Shown here: one piece after another, positions 1-11,400 of the stretch
How positions within the stretch are numbered: position 1 is the first letter of the stretch
How the letters are laid out: each line of letters opens with the position of its first letter
DNA from: Gongronella butleri
Taxonomy: Eukaryota > Mucoromycota > Mucoromycetes > Mucorales > Cunninghamellaceae
Reading direction: 5' to 3'
Length of the DNA: 64,000 bases
Assembly: GCA_025201375.1 (NCBI GenBank)
Contig: JAIWZP010000002.1
Span: 1,331,485 to 1,395,484, forward strand
The notes under the pieces: model-generated
Database searches by the model: none
What the model was told of the DNA's origin: nothing
What the model saw: only the letters and a program-made list of their open reading frames with translations
Translations under genes and position numbers: made by a program

Positions 1-369
1 ACGCCAAATTCAGTGTCGTCGTCACCATCCATTGCAACAGCGCCTGCCACCACGTCAACCCCAGTCACCAGCAAAGCACCCGAAGCTCCCACGGCAGAGT
101 CTGCTGCATCTGTGCCGATCCCAAGACCTGTCAATGGCGATGGCAAGCGTGGTCCCAAGCGCCCTTTGTCTGCCTACATGTTCTATAGCATGATGGTCCG
201 CGAGAAAGTGAAAAATGACAACCCTGATGCAACATTTGGCCAAATCGGCAATCTCATTGGAGAACAATGGAAAGCGCTCTCGGATGCAGAAAAGCAGTAT
301 TACGTTGACCGCAGTGTCGGCGATCTTGAGCGCTACCAAAGGGAAAGCAAGTTTTACGACTTGACCTAG
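1..369 (+). CDS. HMG-box protein, 3' part (5' truncated by window)
   Basis: The frame is open from base 1 to a TAG at 367-369 and has no ATG before the HMG box, so the start lies upstream of the window. A Ser/Thr/Pro/Ala-rich segment leads into one HMG box beginning at GPKRPLSAYMFY and including IGEQWKALSD, with the aromatic and basic residues of the non-sequence-specific Nhp6/HMGB type. Such proteins bend DNA and assist chromatin remodelling and transcription in the nucleus. The protein ends shortly after the box without an acidic tail, as in fungal Nhp6-like proteins. An AATAAA-like signal lies near 415. Family assignment is solid; orthology to Nhp6 is inferred. Confidence 0.88.
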   Translation, partial: TPNSVSSSPSIATAPATTSTPVTSKAPEAPTAESAASVPIPRPVNGDGKRGPKRPLSAYMFYSMMVREKVKNDNPDATFGQIGNLIGEQWKALSDAEKQYYVDRSVGDLERYQRESKFYDLT

Positions 370-419
370 CACACAGCCAATTCGATTTTTTTTATCTGAT
401 GCTCATTCGAATGAAATAA

Positions 420-1863
420 AAGCACTCCTTTTTCAATCAAAAATGGAAACAATAGAAAACAAAAGACGCAAAGCACGGCCATTTCTGTGGATGCTCTTGT
501 TTTCTACCTGGCCCCATTTCTTCGTGTATCTCTTTGGCATTCAATGCGTGGCATAGAAATTTATTTACCTAGCATATCGGTCGTCACTCAGATTAAATCG
601 CAAAAAAAAAAAAAAAAAAAAAAAAAAAGCGCGACGAGACGAGTCCTACGACTGCTGCGCCACCACCGCGACGCGTCTCTTCCGTCTGTTTCTCCTATTG
701 CTCGATTATGATTGTCTGTTTATTGCTGTCAAGCATATGTGCTATTCAATTCTTTTTCTTTGGCTGTTCTGGGCTCGCTTTTGCCGATCGCAGTGGCAGC
801 AGCAACAAAATTTAGTCATTTTCACAGCCTCTGGTATCATAAAATGCGGCCTCCCTTTTTGTTTGCTTTGTTTTCACTCTTTCATTGCTGTCCATTCTTC
901 TCCCACTATGGCTCCTTCCATAGCGCTCCAATTGGCTTTTAACACCTTTGAAGACCTGCTGCACATGATCGACGATCTCGTGGGCATCTTAAAAACTTGT
1001 GGAGGAGGATGAAGGGTGCTCCAGCACGCTGTCCGTCGAGAAAATGCTGCGCGTCTTGCGCAATTGGAGGGCGAATACGGAGAAATAAAAAATGCGTCTC
1101 TTGGAAAATTGCATTGATGAAAAAGTGCAAGGCAGTGGTGGATAAGCGCATGAAGGTCGCAAACTTGGAGCACCGGCACGTGATTGCCCGACAAGGAAGC
1201 ATTTGACGCGCCCAAACCAGTCTGACGCCTGCCCAGGTTGCAAGTCCATTACCATCTGAAGTTTCTGTCGCAGTCTCTCCCTTGCACTCACCATCCTTAG
1301 ACGTCAACAAGTGGACCCCCCTTGACATCTCGCTGGTCCACTTTTTGATTGCAACGCCCCTTTTTTTTACTTTCCTCTCATCAGTCTGAGTAAAAAAAAA
1401 AAAAATATGAATAGCCCATCTCATGCCACGGCTCTCCCGCTTTTCCTTTTTCCCGTCGACAAAAAGCCGTCAAAAATCGATGAATATGATAAAGAAAAGG
1501 CTGATTTACTGTTCCATCCCTATTTTCTTTACGATGTTTCATTAAAACACGCTGCGTGTCTTGTGTGCGAGACACGCCATTCAACATTGCCGAGACAAAC
1601 AGCGCCTTGTGATGATTCACAATTGCAACCTCTTCCATCCCAATAAGCGAAAAAAGGGTTAAAAGGTGTCTCTGGCTGCACAATTGACCTTTTATCAGCT
1701 GCATCTTTTAAAATGTTGTCAATGGGTCGATGAAAAACAAAAAAATTCACAGCCCTCCCCCGCCAATGGCGCTTTTTATGTCGCCTTGGACGGCTGTCGC
1801 CCTTTTTTTCTTTTTCTTTTTCTTCTTTTTTTCACATTTGTTTTTTTTTCTGTTTCTCTCGAT
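420..1863. other. Intergenic stretch with possible degenerate ORF near 909-1206
   Basis: AT-rich, with a 26-base A run at 602-627 and a T-rich tract before the next gene. Around 909-1073 two adjacent frames look weakly protein-like: a short frame from ATG 909 (starting MAPSIALQLAF) and, after a frame change near 995, a second with VEKMLRVLRNW. No splice pair joins them. This could be a decayed small gene or chance. Nothing else is recognisable. Confidence 0.3.
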
Positions 1864-2319
1864 ATGGTGATCCATCAGCCCGCTTCCGACGCCAATCCCG
1901 AGCTGCGTCGCGTTTTGGATGAGCTTGTCGACGAACACAATGACGTTGCAGGCCTCTGTGACGGTCTTGAGGATCTCTACAACTCGGTCGAAAAGGGCTT
2001 GGCGGATTTGGAGTGCTACAAGTCGATTGACAAGCGATTGGAGGCACTGGACGCGCGTATTTCCAATATCCACGCCGACGTCGTTCAGATGAAAGCAAAG
2101 CTTGACAAATTGGATGACGGCATGCAAAAAGTCCTGATGTGCGTCAAGAAACAGTTGAAGAAACGCAAGGTGGCCACACCCATCGCCAATGGTGAAGCAT
2201 CCGTCGCCATCTCGACCCCGCTGTGCCCAACACAAGAAGCCACTTCATCCACTACCACCATCCAGGTGTCGGCGCGTCGCCACGCCGAGCAGCCCAACCC
2301 GATGAAATCGCAAAACTAA
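1864..2319 (+). CDS. Small coiled-coil protein, BLOC-1/BORC-like in style
   Basis: A single-exon frame of 151 residues. I chose the ATG at 1864 because the codons upstream encode only a poly-Phe, poly-T tract typical of a promoter or leader. Residues about 10-100 form a heptad-rich helix with many Leu/Asp/Lys and the segment DKRLEALDARISNIHADVV, then a basic KKQLKKRK patch and a Ser/Thr-rich tail. Size and heptad pattern resemble subunits of BLOC-1/BORC-type trafficking complexes, but I cannot assign a family. Pyrimidine-rich sequence directly precedes the start, as for other genes here. Confidence 0.6.
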   Translation: MVIHQPASDANPELRRVLDELVDEHNDVAGLCDGLEDLYNSVEKGLADLECYKSIDKRLEALDARISNIHADVVQMKAKLDKLDDGMQKVLMCVKKQLKKRKVATPIANGEASVAISTPLCPTQEATSSTTTIQVSARRHAEQPNPMKSQN

Positions 2320-4353
2320 CGCGCATCTACCCTTTCCCCGGCACAAGTCTCTCATTTTCATGATCACCCTTCTTGTCTTCCGTGTGGTCCAACAAAAAAA
2401 AAAAAAAATAGCAATTGGACTTGATTGGCCTCTCTAGCAGCCTGAATTCAATAAAAAAACCCCCCCCAACACGCTCGCTCGAGCCCTTTCCTCTTTTTTT
2501 TTTTTTTTGACTTGGCCTGGCGATGTCTCACTCAGCTGGAACACCTGCGCTCCTGCCTCTATAAATTGGCATCAGTCCGACCTTAAAACTCTTATTGACG
2601 TACTTTTTTTTTCTTTTTCTCCTCTTTTCCCCCTCTTTCTTCTCTCTCTTTTTCGTAACTCTCTTTGTGGAATACGTGTTTCACTCGCTTCTAGCTTTCC
2701 AGATTACAAAAAAGTCGACTCCGTGACGTCAGAAAATGGCTTTTCCCCGCGATTGTGCTTGTTTACTTTGGATCTGACGCAAAAATCGCGAATAAAAATA
2801 ATATTTGCCCTTTTTTTTGTAGCGCGTCGCGTGACAGTGGCGGGCACAGGTCTTTTTTGTGCAATGAGTCGGGCTTGCGGACGCGCGTGTCGCGTCAATT
2901 TATGCAGATGAGCTCTGGGTGCAATGTTTTAAAGCGCCGGTGAGCGAATCTTTGGCTGATTTCAGCTCATTGCAAAGTTGGCGCCATTTTACAAGCTGCA
3001 TTGGGTCGTATTGTCACCTTTCTGAAACTCCGCATCGGCCAATTGACGCGTCAACGAGTTTGATTAACTCCCATGACGCCTTGCGATACAGCTCTTTCCT
3101 GGTTATTCCTCTTTTTGAGTGCGTTTTGGTGCATCATCACCAAGCACGACGCGCATCACTCATACTAAATTAAGCTGTCCACCACGGCTTGCAGCGTTGT
3201 TTGGCCGTTTTATCTCTTTGCAACAAAGTGTGGAGACGCTGGAAGCCTCCAAATACACAACAAGAGTCAATATGGCCGCGACAATACGCATAGAAAGCAG
3301 CGACGTCAAAGCCTAGATCTTTGCCGTGGCCAATGACCGTGTCCCTTTTGTCTGGCACCAAGATCGCGTTGCAACAACAGATATCTCACATCTGGTTTAT
3401 CTTCTCTTTTTAACGACATCTGGCCTCATTTTGATTAAAAAAACGGGGTTCCCATAATGCTGAGACGTTTTTAAGCCATTCGTTGTCCGTGCTCGCGTTT
3501 AAACAAGGAGAAATAAGCAATTGGCAAAAAAAAAAAAAAAAAAAGGAGACAGATGAAATCATTTAGGGGGTCCAAGGAGGCGGGTTCGCTAATTATCTAT
3601 TTGACGCGCCGCCCATTGCGCGCGCGCGCGCACCCAATCGCTGCCTAGCGTTTCACATCGATGGTGCGAATGAAGAAAAATAAGGCGAGCCGTTACTTCC
3701 CTTTTTCATGCCGTGCATCTGCGCATGGTGCTGCAGGGACTGATTGTTTTTTTAAAGTTTCACGCATACATCTTCAGCTGAACCACGCCAATCCAGGGAA
3801 AACATGATGAATTGACACGCTCCAGCCTTCTTCATCCATCACAATAACTTGATTGGAACCTTTCCTCTCCTTCTTTTAATCATAGCGAAGAGATGCTCAA
3901 AGGCTAATCGGTTTTTGGCGACGTGCCACTCGCGCTTCATCTCCATTTGGGATGGAGCACCAAAAAAATTGTCTAAATTTGGGCAAGCATGAATTGGCGT
4001 TTTGCAAACCTTGTTCTTGATTTGTCTAGCCAGCACATGAATAGGGCCATAGCACTTTTTTATGATTGTGTGGTGACCAGCGAGAAAAAAGGAGGGAGTC
4101 TGGGGCGGATGGCTGTCCTAGTCGATTTAGGGAGCCATGGAAATTCTTTCATTTCGCTGCTTGCAATATGATCTTGTTTTCAAAATCGATTTGAGTTGTC
4201 TTTTTGATCCTCAATTCATTTCATTTCGACTTTTTCTGCATCTTTTCCCCCTTTCCCTCTCTTTTTTGCATCCTTTTGGAGCGCTCTTTCCTTTTTCCCT
4301 TCCACTCCTTTGAAGCCGGACCCTCATTTTTCCTCCTTTTTTTTGCAAATAAG
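2320..4353. other. Intergenic stretch, no gene recognised
   Basis: Contains poly-A/poly-T runs, a short alternating GC tract near 3618-3631 ((CG)n, potential Z-DNA) and several short frames on both strands with no family resemblance. The last 150 bases are strongly pyrimidine-rich and look like the promoter and leader of the secreted-protein gene. Confidence 0.5.
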
Positions 4354-5230
4354 ATGCGTCTTTCCTCTATCATTGTTGCCCTCACCTGCTTTACGGCTGC
4401 TTCGTACGCTCAGGGCGGCACCAGCGCCACTGGTAAGCAAGACGGCACGGCCCTTTACACGGCCGGTGTCAAGTTGACGCCCGGCAATTACGAATTCATC
4501 GGTGGCAAGAGCGGCGCATTGTCCATGATCAATCCCAAGAACTTGTTGCAGCTCTCCAGCGATGCGAACAGCACCGTGTGGGAACTGCGTCAGCACAAGA
4601 AAACCAAGTTCTTCTCGCTCCACATGTCCAATCAGGCGAATTTGGAGAAATGCGTCTCGACTCGCTGGGTAAATTAAAAAAAAAAAAAAAAAAAAGACAG
4701 AAAATAACCCATCCTGGATCTTGTAACATTGCAATCGATTGCTTCATTTCGCCGGCTTCCAGCTTCCAGCTTCGTGGACCGCCATTCTTACGCGTATTTG
4801 GCTTTTGTTTTATGTTTTACTAGGAATTTGGTGGCAAGTCGACCGCGGGTGGCTACCCTGATGCTGCTGTGGTAAGGTTGCTGGTCCATCATCGATTGAC
4901 GATTCGGCCCATTTTTTTCTTTTTTTTTTTTTTTGTCTCACATCAATGAATTTAATTCATTTTTAGATGTGGCAATGTGAAATTGACGGCTCGGTGCCCA
5001 CAGACATGGGTGGCTACCAAAAGATTTACCCTCCCAAGCAATTGTGGCTCGCCGTGCCCGACAAGAAGGTGCGTGGCCAATACAAGGTCGTGTCTGCGTC
5101 CCATTTGTACGACATGGTCCCCCGCTGCATTTCGCAAGACCCCATCAGCGGTGGCACCACTCTCGCCGTGTGCAAGATCGACACCCAAGACGATTCCTTG
5201 CTCTGGACCATCAAGCGCGCCGACAAATAA
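4354..5230 (+). CDS. Secreted beta-trefoil-like protein (3 exons)
   Basis: Model join(4354..4668,4824..4871,4967..5230), 208 residues, all introns in phase 0 with GT-AG ends. Residues 1-20 are a typical signal peptide (MRLSSIIVALTCFTAASYAQ). The mature part has three W-containing repeats (around STVWEL, AVMWQCEIDG and SLLWTI) and two Cys late in the chain, which suits a three-lobed beta-trefoil fold such as carbohydrate-binding lectin domains. Ligand and family are not established. The 48-base middle exon adds 16 residues (EFGGKSTAGG...). AT-rich DNA with AATAAT follows the stop. Confidence is high for the gene structure and moderate for the fold. Confidence 0.78.
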
Positions 5231-5736
5231 ATGCAAAACGGGACGCGCCACGGTTGGCAACACGCGTTGTCACCCCTTGTATTTCCTCCTTTTTTCCCCT
5301 GACCCTCCTTTTGTTCAATAATTAAACCCCTTCTTTCACCTATTTTCTTGATGCGCACGCCGCGCCGTATCCAGATCATTAATGTGATCATCCATGTGGC
5401 GCGTCAAATTGACACATTTGGCTCCTGAACGAATTGAGCACGTCGTTTTTCGCAGCTTCCGCTTAGCATTGCTCTTTCATGGCCATTGAAGAGGATTCGC
5501 AAATGATCGGCCTTCCTGCTTCTTCAAATCTCTTGCAGCACATGGAGGCTGAGGTGTTCAAAAAGGCGTTTGGGTGCAAAAAAAAGGGAGAACACAGCCT
5601 TTGTGAGCCGCATTGATCGGTTTGGTACCTTTTTTGAAAGCCCGGCCCAGCCGCACGTCAAAAATTAAGCGGCCATTGTGCACACTCTTTGCTTTTCTTT
5701 CGTTCTCGGCTTGTTTGCTCTCGATCTTCTGTGTTT
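5231..5736. other. Intergenic region upstream of OGG1
   Basis: About 500 bases with no coding signal. The final 60 bases before the OGG1 start are pyrimidine-rich (cttttctttcgttctc). No other element was recognised. Confidence 0.5.
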
Positions 5737-6434
5737 ATGGTCAAAGTCCCTAGCCTGCTATTGTCTCAACTGGTCTGGCATGATTTGAAGGTTACCCCAC
5801 GGGAACTGAGACTCGACACCTTGCGCTGTGGCCAGAGCTTCCGCTGGAAACAGGTCCAGGAACACCACTGGTAAGGCAAAAGTGGCAAACCCCCCCCCTT
5901 TTTTTTTTGTGTGTTTTCCTCGCCCTCTGCCTATTTCGATTGGCCCTACCTCACGCTCTCTCCTTTTTTTGTAGGGCCTGCGCACTCCAAGGACAGCTCT
6001 ATGTGCTCAAAGAGGATCGTAAGAGGCATTGATTCTTATTTTGAGTGTGCTCACGCCGATTTTTACAAAAAAAAAAAAAAAAAGCCTTGACGGTGTACTA
6101 TGGCATGGCACCCAATGAAGCTGAGGACCCCCAGGCTGTGTCTCGCACAGCTGGTGCGCTTCGTGATTACTTCCAGCTTGATCTTCTTTCGCTCGATGAT
6201 GCGTACCAACGATGGAACAAGGCCGATCCTCATTTTAATGCGCGTGCGCGCTTCTTTCCCGGCATCCGTATGCTGCGACAGGACCCTTGGGAGAATTTGA
6301 TCTGCTTCATCTGCTCGTCAAACAACAATATTGCGCGCATCTCGCAAATGGTAAAAAAAAAAGGGGGGGACTGGTCAATTGGGCATCCACTGGGCTCCAT
6401 TTGGCTCCATTTGCTCACACAAAGACACAATGGC

Positions 6435-6482
<48 letters not shown>

Positions 6483-7285
6483 GCAGGTTGACAAGCTGTG
6501 CAGCCACTTTGGCCCCAAGATTGCGACGCTGGATGGCACGGATTACTATGGATTCCCTGCGCTGGAAAAGCTGGCGACCACGCAAACTGAGAGCAAATTG
6601 CGCGCACTGGGCTTTGGCTATCGCGCCAAATACATCCACCAAACAGCACATATGCTCAAGGATGTCCATCCTGATGATTGGCTCATGTCCTTGCGCAAAA
6701 TGGATTACGAGGACACCAAGGCCGCACTCATTACATTGCCTGGCGTCGGTAAAATGACGAACAAAAGAGACAAAGGCGCCGACATCATGATGTCATGCAG
6801 CTTGGCTAATCCTTTTTTTCCCCCTCCCCATGCAGGTCCCAAGGTTGCAGACTGCATTGTAGGTGCACGAGGACCAAAAGGAGGCTAGAAAAGAAAAAAA
6901 TCGCTCAAATTTATTTTAGTGCCTCATGTCCATGGACCACGCTGAAGCGATTCCCGTCGATACACACGTTTGGCAGATTGCAACGCGCGATTATGGCTTT
7001 TCCAAGAAATCGACCACCAAAACAATGTCGCCAGCGCTTTACAAGGACATTGGTGATCATTTCCGGAAGCTCTTTGGCTCTTTCAGCGGATGGGCACACT
7101 CGGTAAGCAAGGGGGCATGAGGATGAAACAAAAACAATGAAAATGAAAATTCAGGGGTTGATCATGCCCCAACACTTAATTTCATTGTGCAGGTGCTCTT
7201 TTCGGCAGAATTGAAGGTCTTTGAGAGCAAACTCGTGGATGCTGATGCAGATACCAAGCCCAAGAAGCGAAAACGAACACGATGA
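5737..7285 (+). CDS. OGG1: 8-oxoguanine DNA glycosylase/AP lyase OGG1 (7 exons)
   Basis: Model join(5737..5870,5975..6018,6085..6350,6487..6748,6836..6858,6920..7102,7193..7285), 334 residues. It removes 8-oxoguanine from DNA in base-excision repair. Family marks run in order: LRCGQSFRWKQ near residue 30-40, QDPWENLICFICSSNNNI, GFPALEKLA, the helix-hairpin-helix LPGVGPKVADC with catalytic Lys238, then IPVDTHVWQIATRDY with catalytic Asp257, and SGWAHSVLFSAEL. The C-terminus PKKRKRTR is a likely nuclear signal. Exon 5 is only 23 bases and carries the catalytic Lys. Intron 2 ends after an A run rather than a pyrimidine tract; intron 3 holds a run of more than 40 T. A normal full-length family member. 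Confidence 0.97.
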
Positions 7286-7619
7286 ATGGAATTGCGAAGA
7301 GCGAAATAAAAAAAATTCCACGGTCAAATCACGATTAGGGAGGATTAGAGCTCGGCATGGTGGGAGCAAAAGTTTATTTTTGGTGGGTAAAATGGATTAT
7401 ACTTTGAGATTAGGGCGTAAAAGTTGTAAAAGGTACATGGATTAGGTGATGGCATGGCCCATCGTTGATTACATGAGTGGCATTAGAGAGTGAAAAGGGA
7501 ATACAGACACACAATTACAAGTTAAATGGGATGAGAACGGAGGGTGAGCCAATTTACATGACCAATTGGATTCATTGGCTGGGAAACATGTTGGATCGGG
7601 CGCGGCACACCACTTGTTT

Positions 7620-7877
7620 TTAGCTGGAGAAGGACAATTTGCTGGCGTAGCGTCGCAATCTTGACTTTGGCTTGGCAGATTCCCTGATGTTCATGCTGCA
7701 GGACGAGGGCTCGTTGTCACGGACGTAGTAAACCTCGGGCTCGCAGGCAAATGACACGTTTCGTTGGTGGCTGCATCGCTTAACGGGGGCTTGCTCGCAA
7801 GCGACAATCGTTTCGTTGCTGCCGGATGGGTGGCGATACCAAGAGGCAAGTACAGGCAGGTCGTCGTAGAGAGACAT
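7620..7877 (-). CDS. Small hypothetical protein, 85 residues
   Basis: A single-exon frame opening with MSLYDDLPVLASWYRHPSG and ending KSRLRRYASKLSFSS. The composition is balanced and free of homopolymer artefacts, and it sits convergent to OGG1 with a plausible start. The centre contains RNVSFACEPEVYYVRDNEPS; KR..RNVSFA resembles an RVxF-type phosphatase-docking motif in a disordered protein. No family is recognised. It could be a small regulatory protein or a chance ORF. Confidence 0.5.
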   Translation of the reverse strand: MSLYDDLPVLASWYRHPSGSNETIVACEQAPVKRCSHQRNVSFACEPEVYYVRDNEPSSCSMNIRESAKPKSRLRRYASKLSFSS

Positions 7878-9240
7878 GAGGCGGCTTATTATATAAAAAA
7901 AAAAGTGGGGGATGAAGCAAGAGGGTATCGCGAGAAAAAAAATTGTGAAGAAAAAAAAAAAAAAGGAAAAAAGGGGTGTTTCCGTGTGAGACCATCCTTT
8001 TTATCATGATTTTTTTGATCTGGGTTGGACAAACGTGCTCCAATGGAGAAAAAAAAAGCATGCAAGCAGCGAGGGTTTTGCAGCTCCGGCAACGAGTACG
8101 GGCAGCGAGTTGCCAAATTGAGTTTTCTTGCCCCTGTGGCACACCAATCAACTCAGGCAAGTTTGGCAAAAGCAAGCCGGGAAGGGTGACCGATTTTGTG
8201 ATCTGTCATTTTTCTGCCGTGCGCATGACCTCACTCGCCAAAGCAGGCAACCAATGCTCCTCACTGCCCTGCCCTTTCGCCGCCTGGCTTGGCACGCGGC
8301 GTATTTCGTGTCTTTTTGGTTTGGTACAAAAAAAAAAAAAACAGGCATTACGTGAGGGTCACCTGGCGCAAACACAACATCTCTGGCCATCTTTCATGCA
8401 GGTCTCGGCCCACACATGCACGACGCCGGCCGATCATGGAGAATGATTGGAAACCAAATTAGGCTGCAGCCGGAAGGTGAGCGAATTGGACGGCGTCAAG
8501 CTGCAGTCTGGCCGCTCATCTTGATCTGCATTGCATCCGTGCAGCAAGGAAAAAAAAAAAAAATCTCTTTGTTTCAGTGCAAGTCGGACAGTGGACCCAA
8601 AAAATAAAAAATCGATTTGGGAGACGGCAGCGTGGGACCTCAGGGCGCTGACACGCCCAATTCTGCATCGGAGTGCTAAAAACAGGTCATGAGCAACGTG
8701 TTGCCAAGGCCTTCCCGCCGCCACTCGTCTCCATTCCACCGATCAAAACATAAAAAAGCAATATTAGCGATCCAATCAATTGGATTTTAACAAATGATGC
8801 TTTTTAGGATATCGCTGCCGCACTGTAATAGAGAAATGTGGTCAGAACCCGCTGGCTTGCACCAAGAATTTCCTAATTGAGACAGGAATGAGACCGGCCT
8901 TATCCAATGGGCGCGTTTTCTTTCAAGGACCTTTTTTGATGGGTTTAGCCCGAAGTTCGCCGAAGAATCTTGGAACGAATATCATTGCAGTGAATGAGGA
9001 CTCAGAAGCACGTACACACGCATGGCCAAGGAAAGAATCTGGCCATGCAAGCAGCTTTTCGCTTAAAAAAATTGAAAATAACATGTTGGGGCATATCTCT
9101 TGAAATCTCAGCTATTTTTGCGCACTGTGCGTCCATATGATAATCGTGGTACGTGCTGTGACAGACATCTGTCATGCGCTTTTTGTGCACACACCCTCAG
9201 GCGAACCACAGGGTACGAGCATTGCTGTAGCAAACATTAA
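7878..9240. other. Intergenic stretch, no gene recognised
   Basis: Poly-A and poly-T runs, scattered short frames, no conserved motif. It leads into the tandem-repeat block. Confidence 0.5.
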
Positions 9241-11400
9241 TTTCAAGATTTTTCAAGGTCGAGTGATTCAATTTGCGAAAAAAAAAAGTTCATATCATTG
9301 GAGGCTTGCGTCGACTTTCCACTGATCTAAATTTGGCGCCATGCAATCAAGTTCATCGGGAAAAAACGCGTACAATATTATTTTGGCCCTGAATTTTCAT
9401 TACCAAACACAAATCTCGAGATTTCTCGAGATTGAGTAATCCGATTCGCGAAAAAAACTTGGAATCGTCGAAGTTTTGAGTCGATTAATCATTGGTCTAA
9501 ATTTGGAGCCATGCGGTCAGGCTTGTCTGGAGAAACGCGTAAAATATTGTTCGGCACTGGGTTTTCACTAGCAAATACGGTTCTCGAGATTTCTCGCAAC
9601 TGAGTGATCCGATTCGCGAACAAAATTAATATCGCTGGAGAATTGGGTCTACCATCAACAGGTCCAAATTTGGCACCAGATGAGTAAGTTTCTGAAGAAG
9701 CGCCAGTTTCATAGGCGTAAATGGGGTAAATTCACCAACATTTGGTCTCGTACAGCGGCAACGGCTGAGCGCCCCGATACGTGAGTCACCTCAAATGAAT
9801 CAGTATTCAAGCGCGGTAAAAGCGCTTGCAGTTTGGGGACATCGCGTCGAGTTCTCGGCGAGTCAGCCTTCAGGAGTCGTTTTGATTCTGATTTGGCCCT
9901 GACTTTAAGCAAAATGCATTTTCTCAGGACTGAGTAATCCGATTTGCGAAATAACTTGACATCATCGGTTTTTTGCGTCGAGTACCCAATGGTTTAAATT
10001 TGGCGCCATATGGCCAGGCTCATCGAAAGAAACGCGTAAAATATTGTTTAACGCTGGGTTCTCGCTAGCAAACACAAACCTCGATATTTCTCGGAACTGA
10101 GCTATCCGATTCCCGAACAAAATCTACACCGCGGGAGAATTGGATCTACCCTTAACTGGTCCAAGTTTGGGGTCACATGAGCAAGTTTCTCAGAAAGTGC
10201 CAGTTTCATAGGCGTAAAAGGGTAAGATCAGCTCCATTTGGTCTTGTACAGCGGCAACGGCTGAGCTCCCCGACGCGTGAGACACCTCAAATGAATCAGC
10301 GGGCAAACGCGGTAAAAGCGCTTGTAGTTTGAAGACATCTTGTCGAGATTTCGGCAAGTTTGACTTGAGGGATCCTTTTGATTCTGTTTTGGCCATGAAT
10401 TTATGAAAATTACATTTTCTCGGAACTGAGTGATCCGATCTCTGAAAAAACCTGGAGTCATTGACATTTTGGGTCGAATATCTACTTATCTAAAGTTGGA
10501 GCTTTATGGTCAGGCTTGTCGAGAGAAACGCGTAAAATACTGTTTTGTGCTGGATTTTCACTAGCAAACACGAATATCGAGCTTTCTCGCGACTGAGAGA
10601 TCCGATTCGCGAAAAAACTTAACAACACTGAAGAATTGGATCTACCATCAACTGGTGCAAATTTGAGACTAGGTGAGCAAGTTTCTGAGAAAGCGCCAGT
10701 TTCATAGGCGTAAATCGGGTACGATCAGCAGCATTTCATCTCGTACTGCGGCAACAGCTGAGCGCCCCGACACGTGAGTCATCTCAAGTGAATCGGTGGT
10801 CAAACGCGGTAAAAGCACTTGTGGCTTGGGGATATCGCTTCACGTTTTGAGCGAGTTAGCCTTGAGGGGTCTTTTGGATCCTGGGTTGGCCCTAATTTTA
10901 CGAAAAATGCATTTTCTCAGGACTGAGTGATCCGATTTGCGAAAAACTTGACTTTGTCGGATTTTTGCGTCGAGTAACCTAAATTTGGAGCCAGATAATC
11001 AGCCTCATCGAGAGAAACGCGTAAAATAGTATTTTGCGCTGGGTTTCACTACCAAACATGAATCACGAAGTTGCTCGCTACTGAGTGATCCGATTCGCGA
11101 ACTAAGTTAAAATCGCTGGAGAATTGGGTCTACCATCAACTGATCCAAATTTGGCACCAGATGACTACGTTTCTGAAGAAGCGCCAGTATCATAGGCTTA
11201 AACGGGGTAAGATCGCCAACATTTGATCTCGAACCGCGGCAACGGCTAAGCGCCCCGATACATGAGTCACCTCAAATGAATCGATGGTCAAACGGAGTAA
11301 AAGCGCTCGTGGTTTGGGGATATCGCTTCGAGATATCGGCGAGTTAGCCTTCAGGGGTCGTTTAGATTCTGATTTGGCCCTGATTTTATGCAAAAAAATT
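9240..11400. repeat. Tandem satellite: four ~496-bp units with ~165-bp internal spacing
   Basis: A marker phrase beginning CAGTTTCATAGGCG (CAGTATCATAGGC in the last copy) recurs at 9704, 10201, 10697 and 11185, spacings of 497, 496 and 488. A second marker, TGAGTRATCCGATTYGCGAA with variants, recurs at 9433, 9601, 9931, 10098, 10427, 10594, 10924 and 11082, spacings alternating about 167 and 330. The unit therefore behaves as three monomers of about 165 bp, one of them diverged: a higher-order repeat. Other shared phrases are CAAATTTGGCGCCA and GAGAAACGCGTAAAAT. Copies differ by point changes and small indels, so the array is old. It lies in a gene-poor region. Confidence 0.9.
9709..11393 (-). 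other. Repeat-borne minus-strand frame (copies at 9709-9912, 10190-10396, 11190-11393)
   Basis: Three of the four satellite units carry an open minus-strand frame of 67-68 codons with recognisably related products (KLQALLPRL, DSFEVTHVSG, AVAAVRDQM). The frame of the unit near 10690-10900 is closed by a TGA where its siblings have CGA. No known domain is seen. It is probably a relic or by-product of the repeat; coding is not claimed. Confidence 0.45.

Noticed and set aside
909..1206. Small gene beginning MAPSIALQLAF
   Set aside because: Two short frames need an unexplained frame change, there is no intron pair, and no family resemblance. Noted only as a possible relic.
9240..11400. CRISPR-like array
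   Set aside because: Repeat units are about 496 bp, diverged throughout, without short identical repeats and unique spacers, and the genome is eukaryotic.
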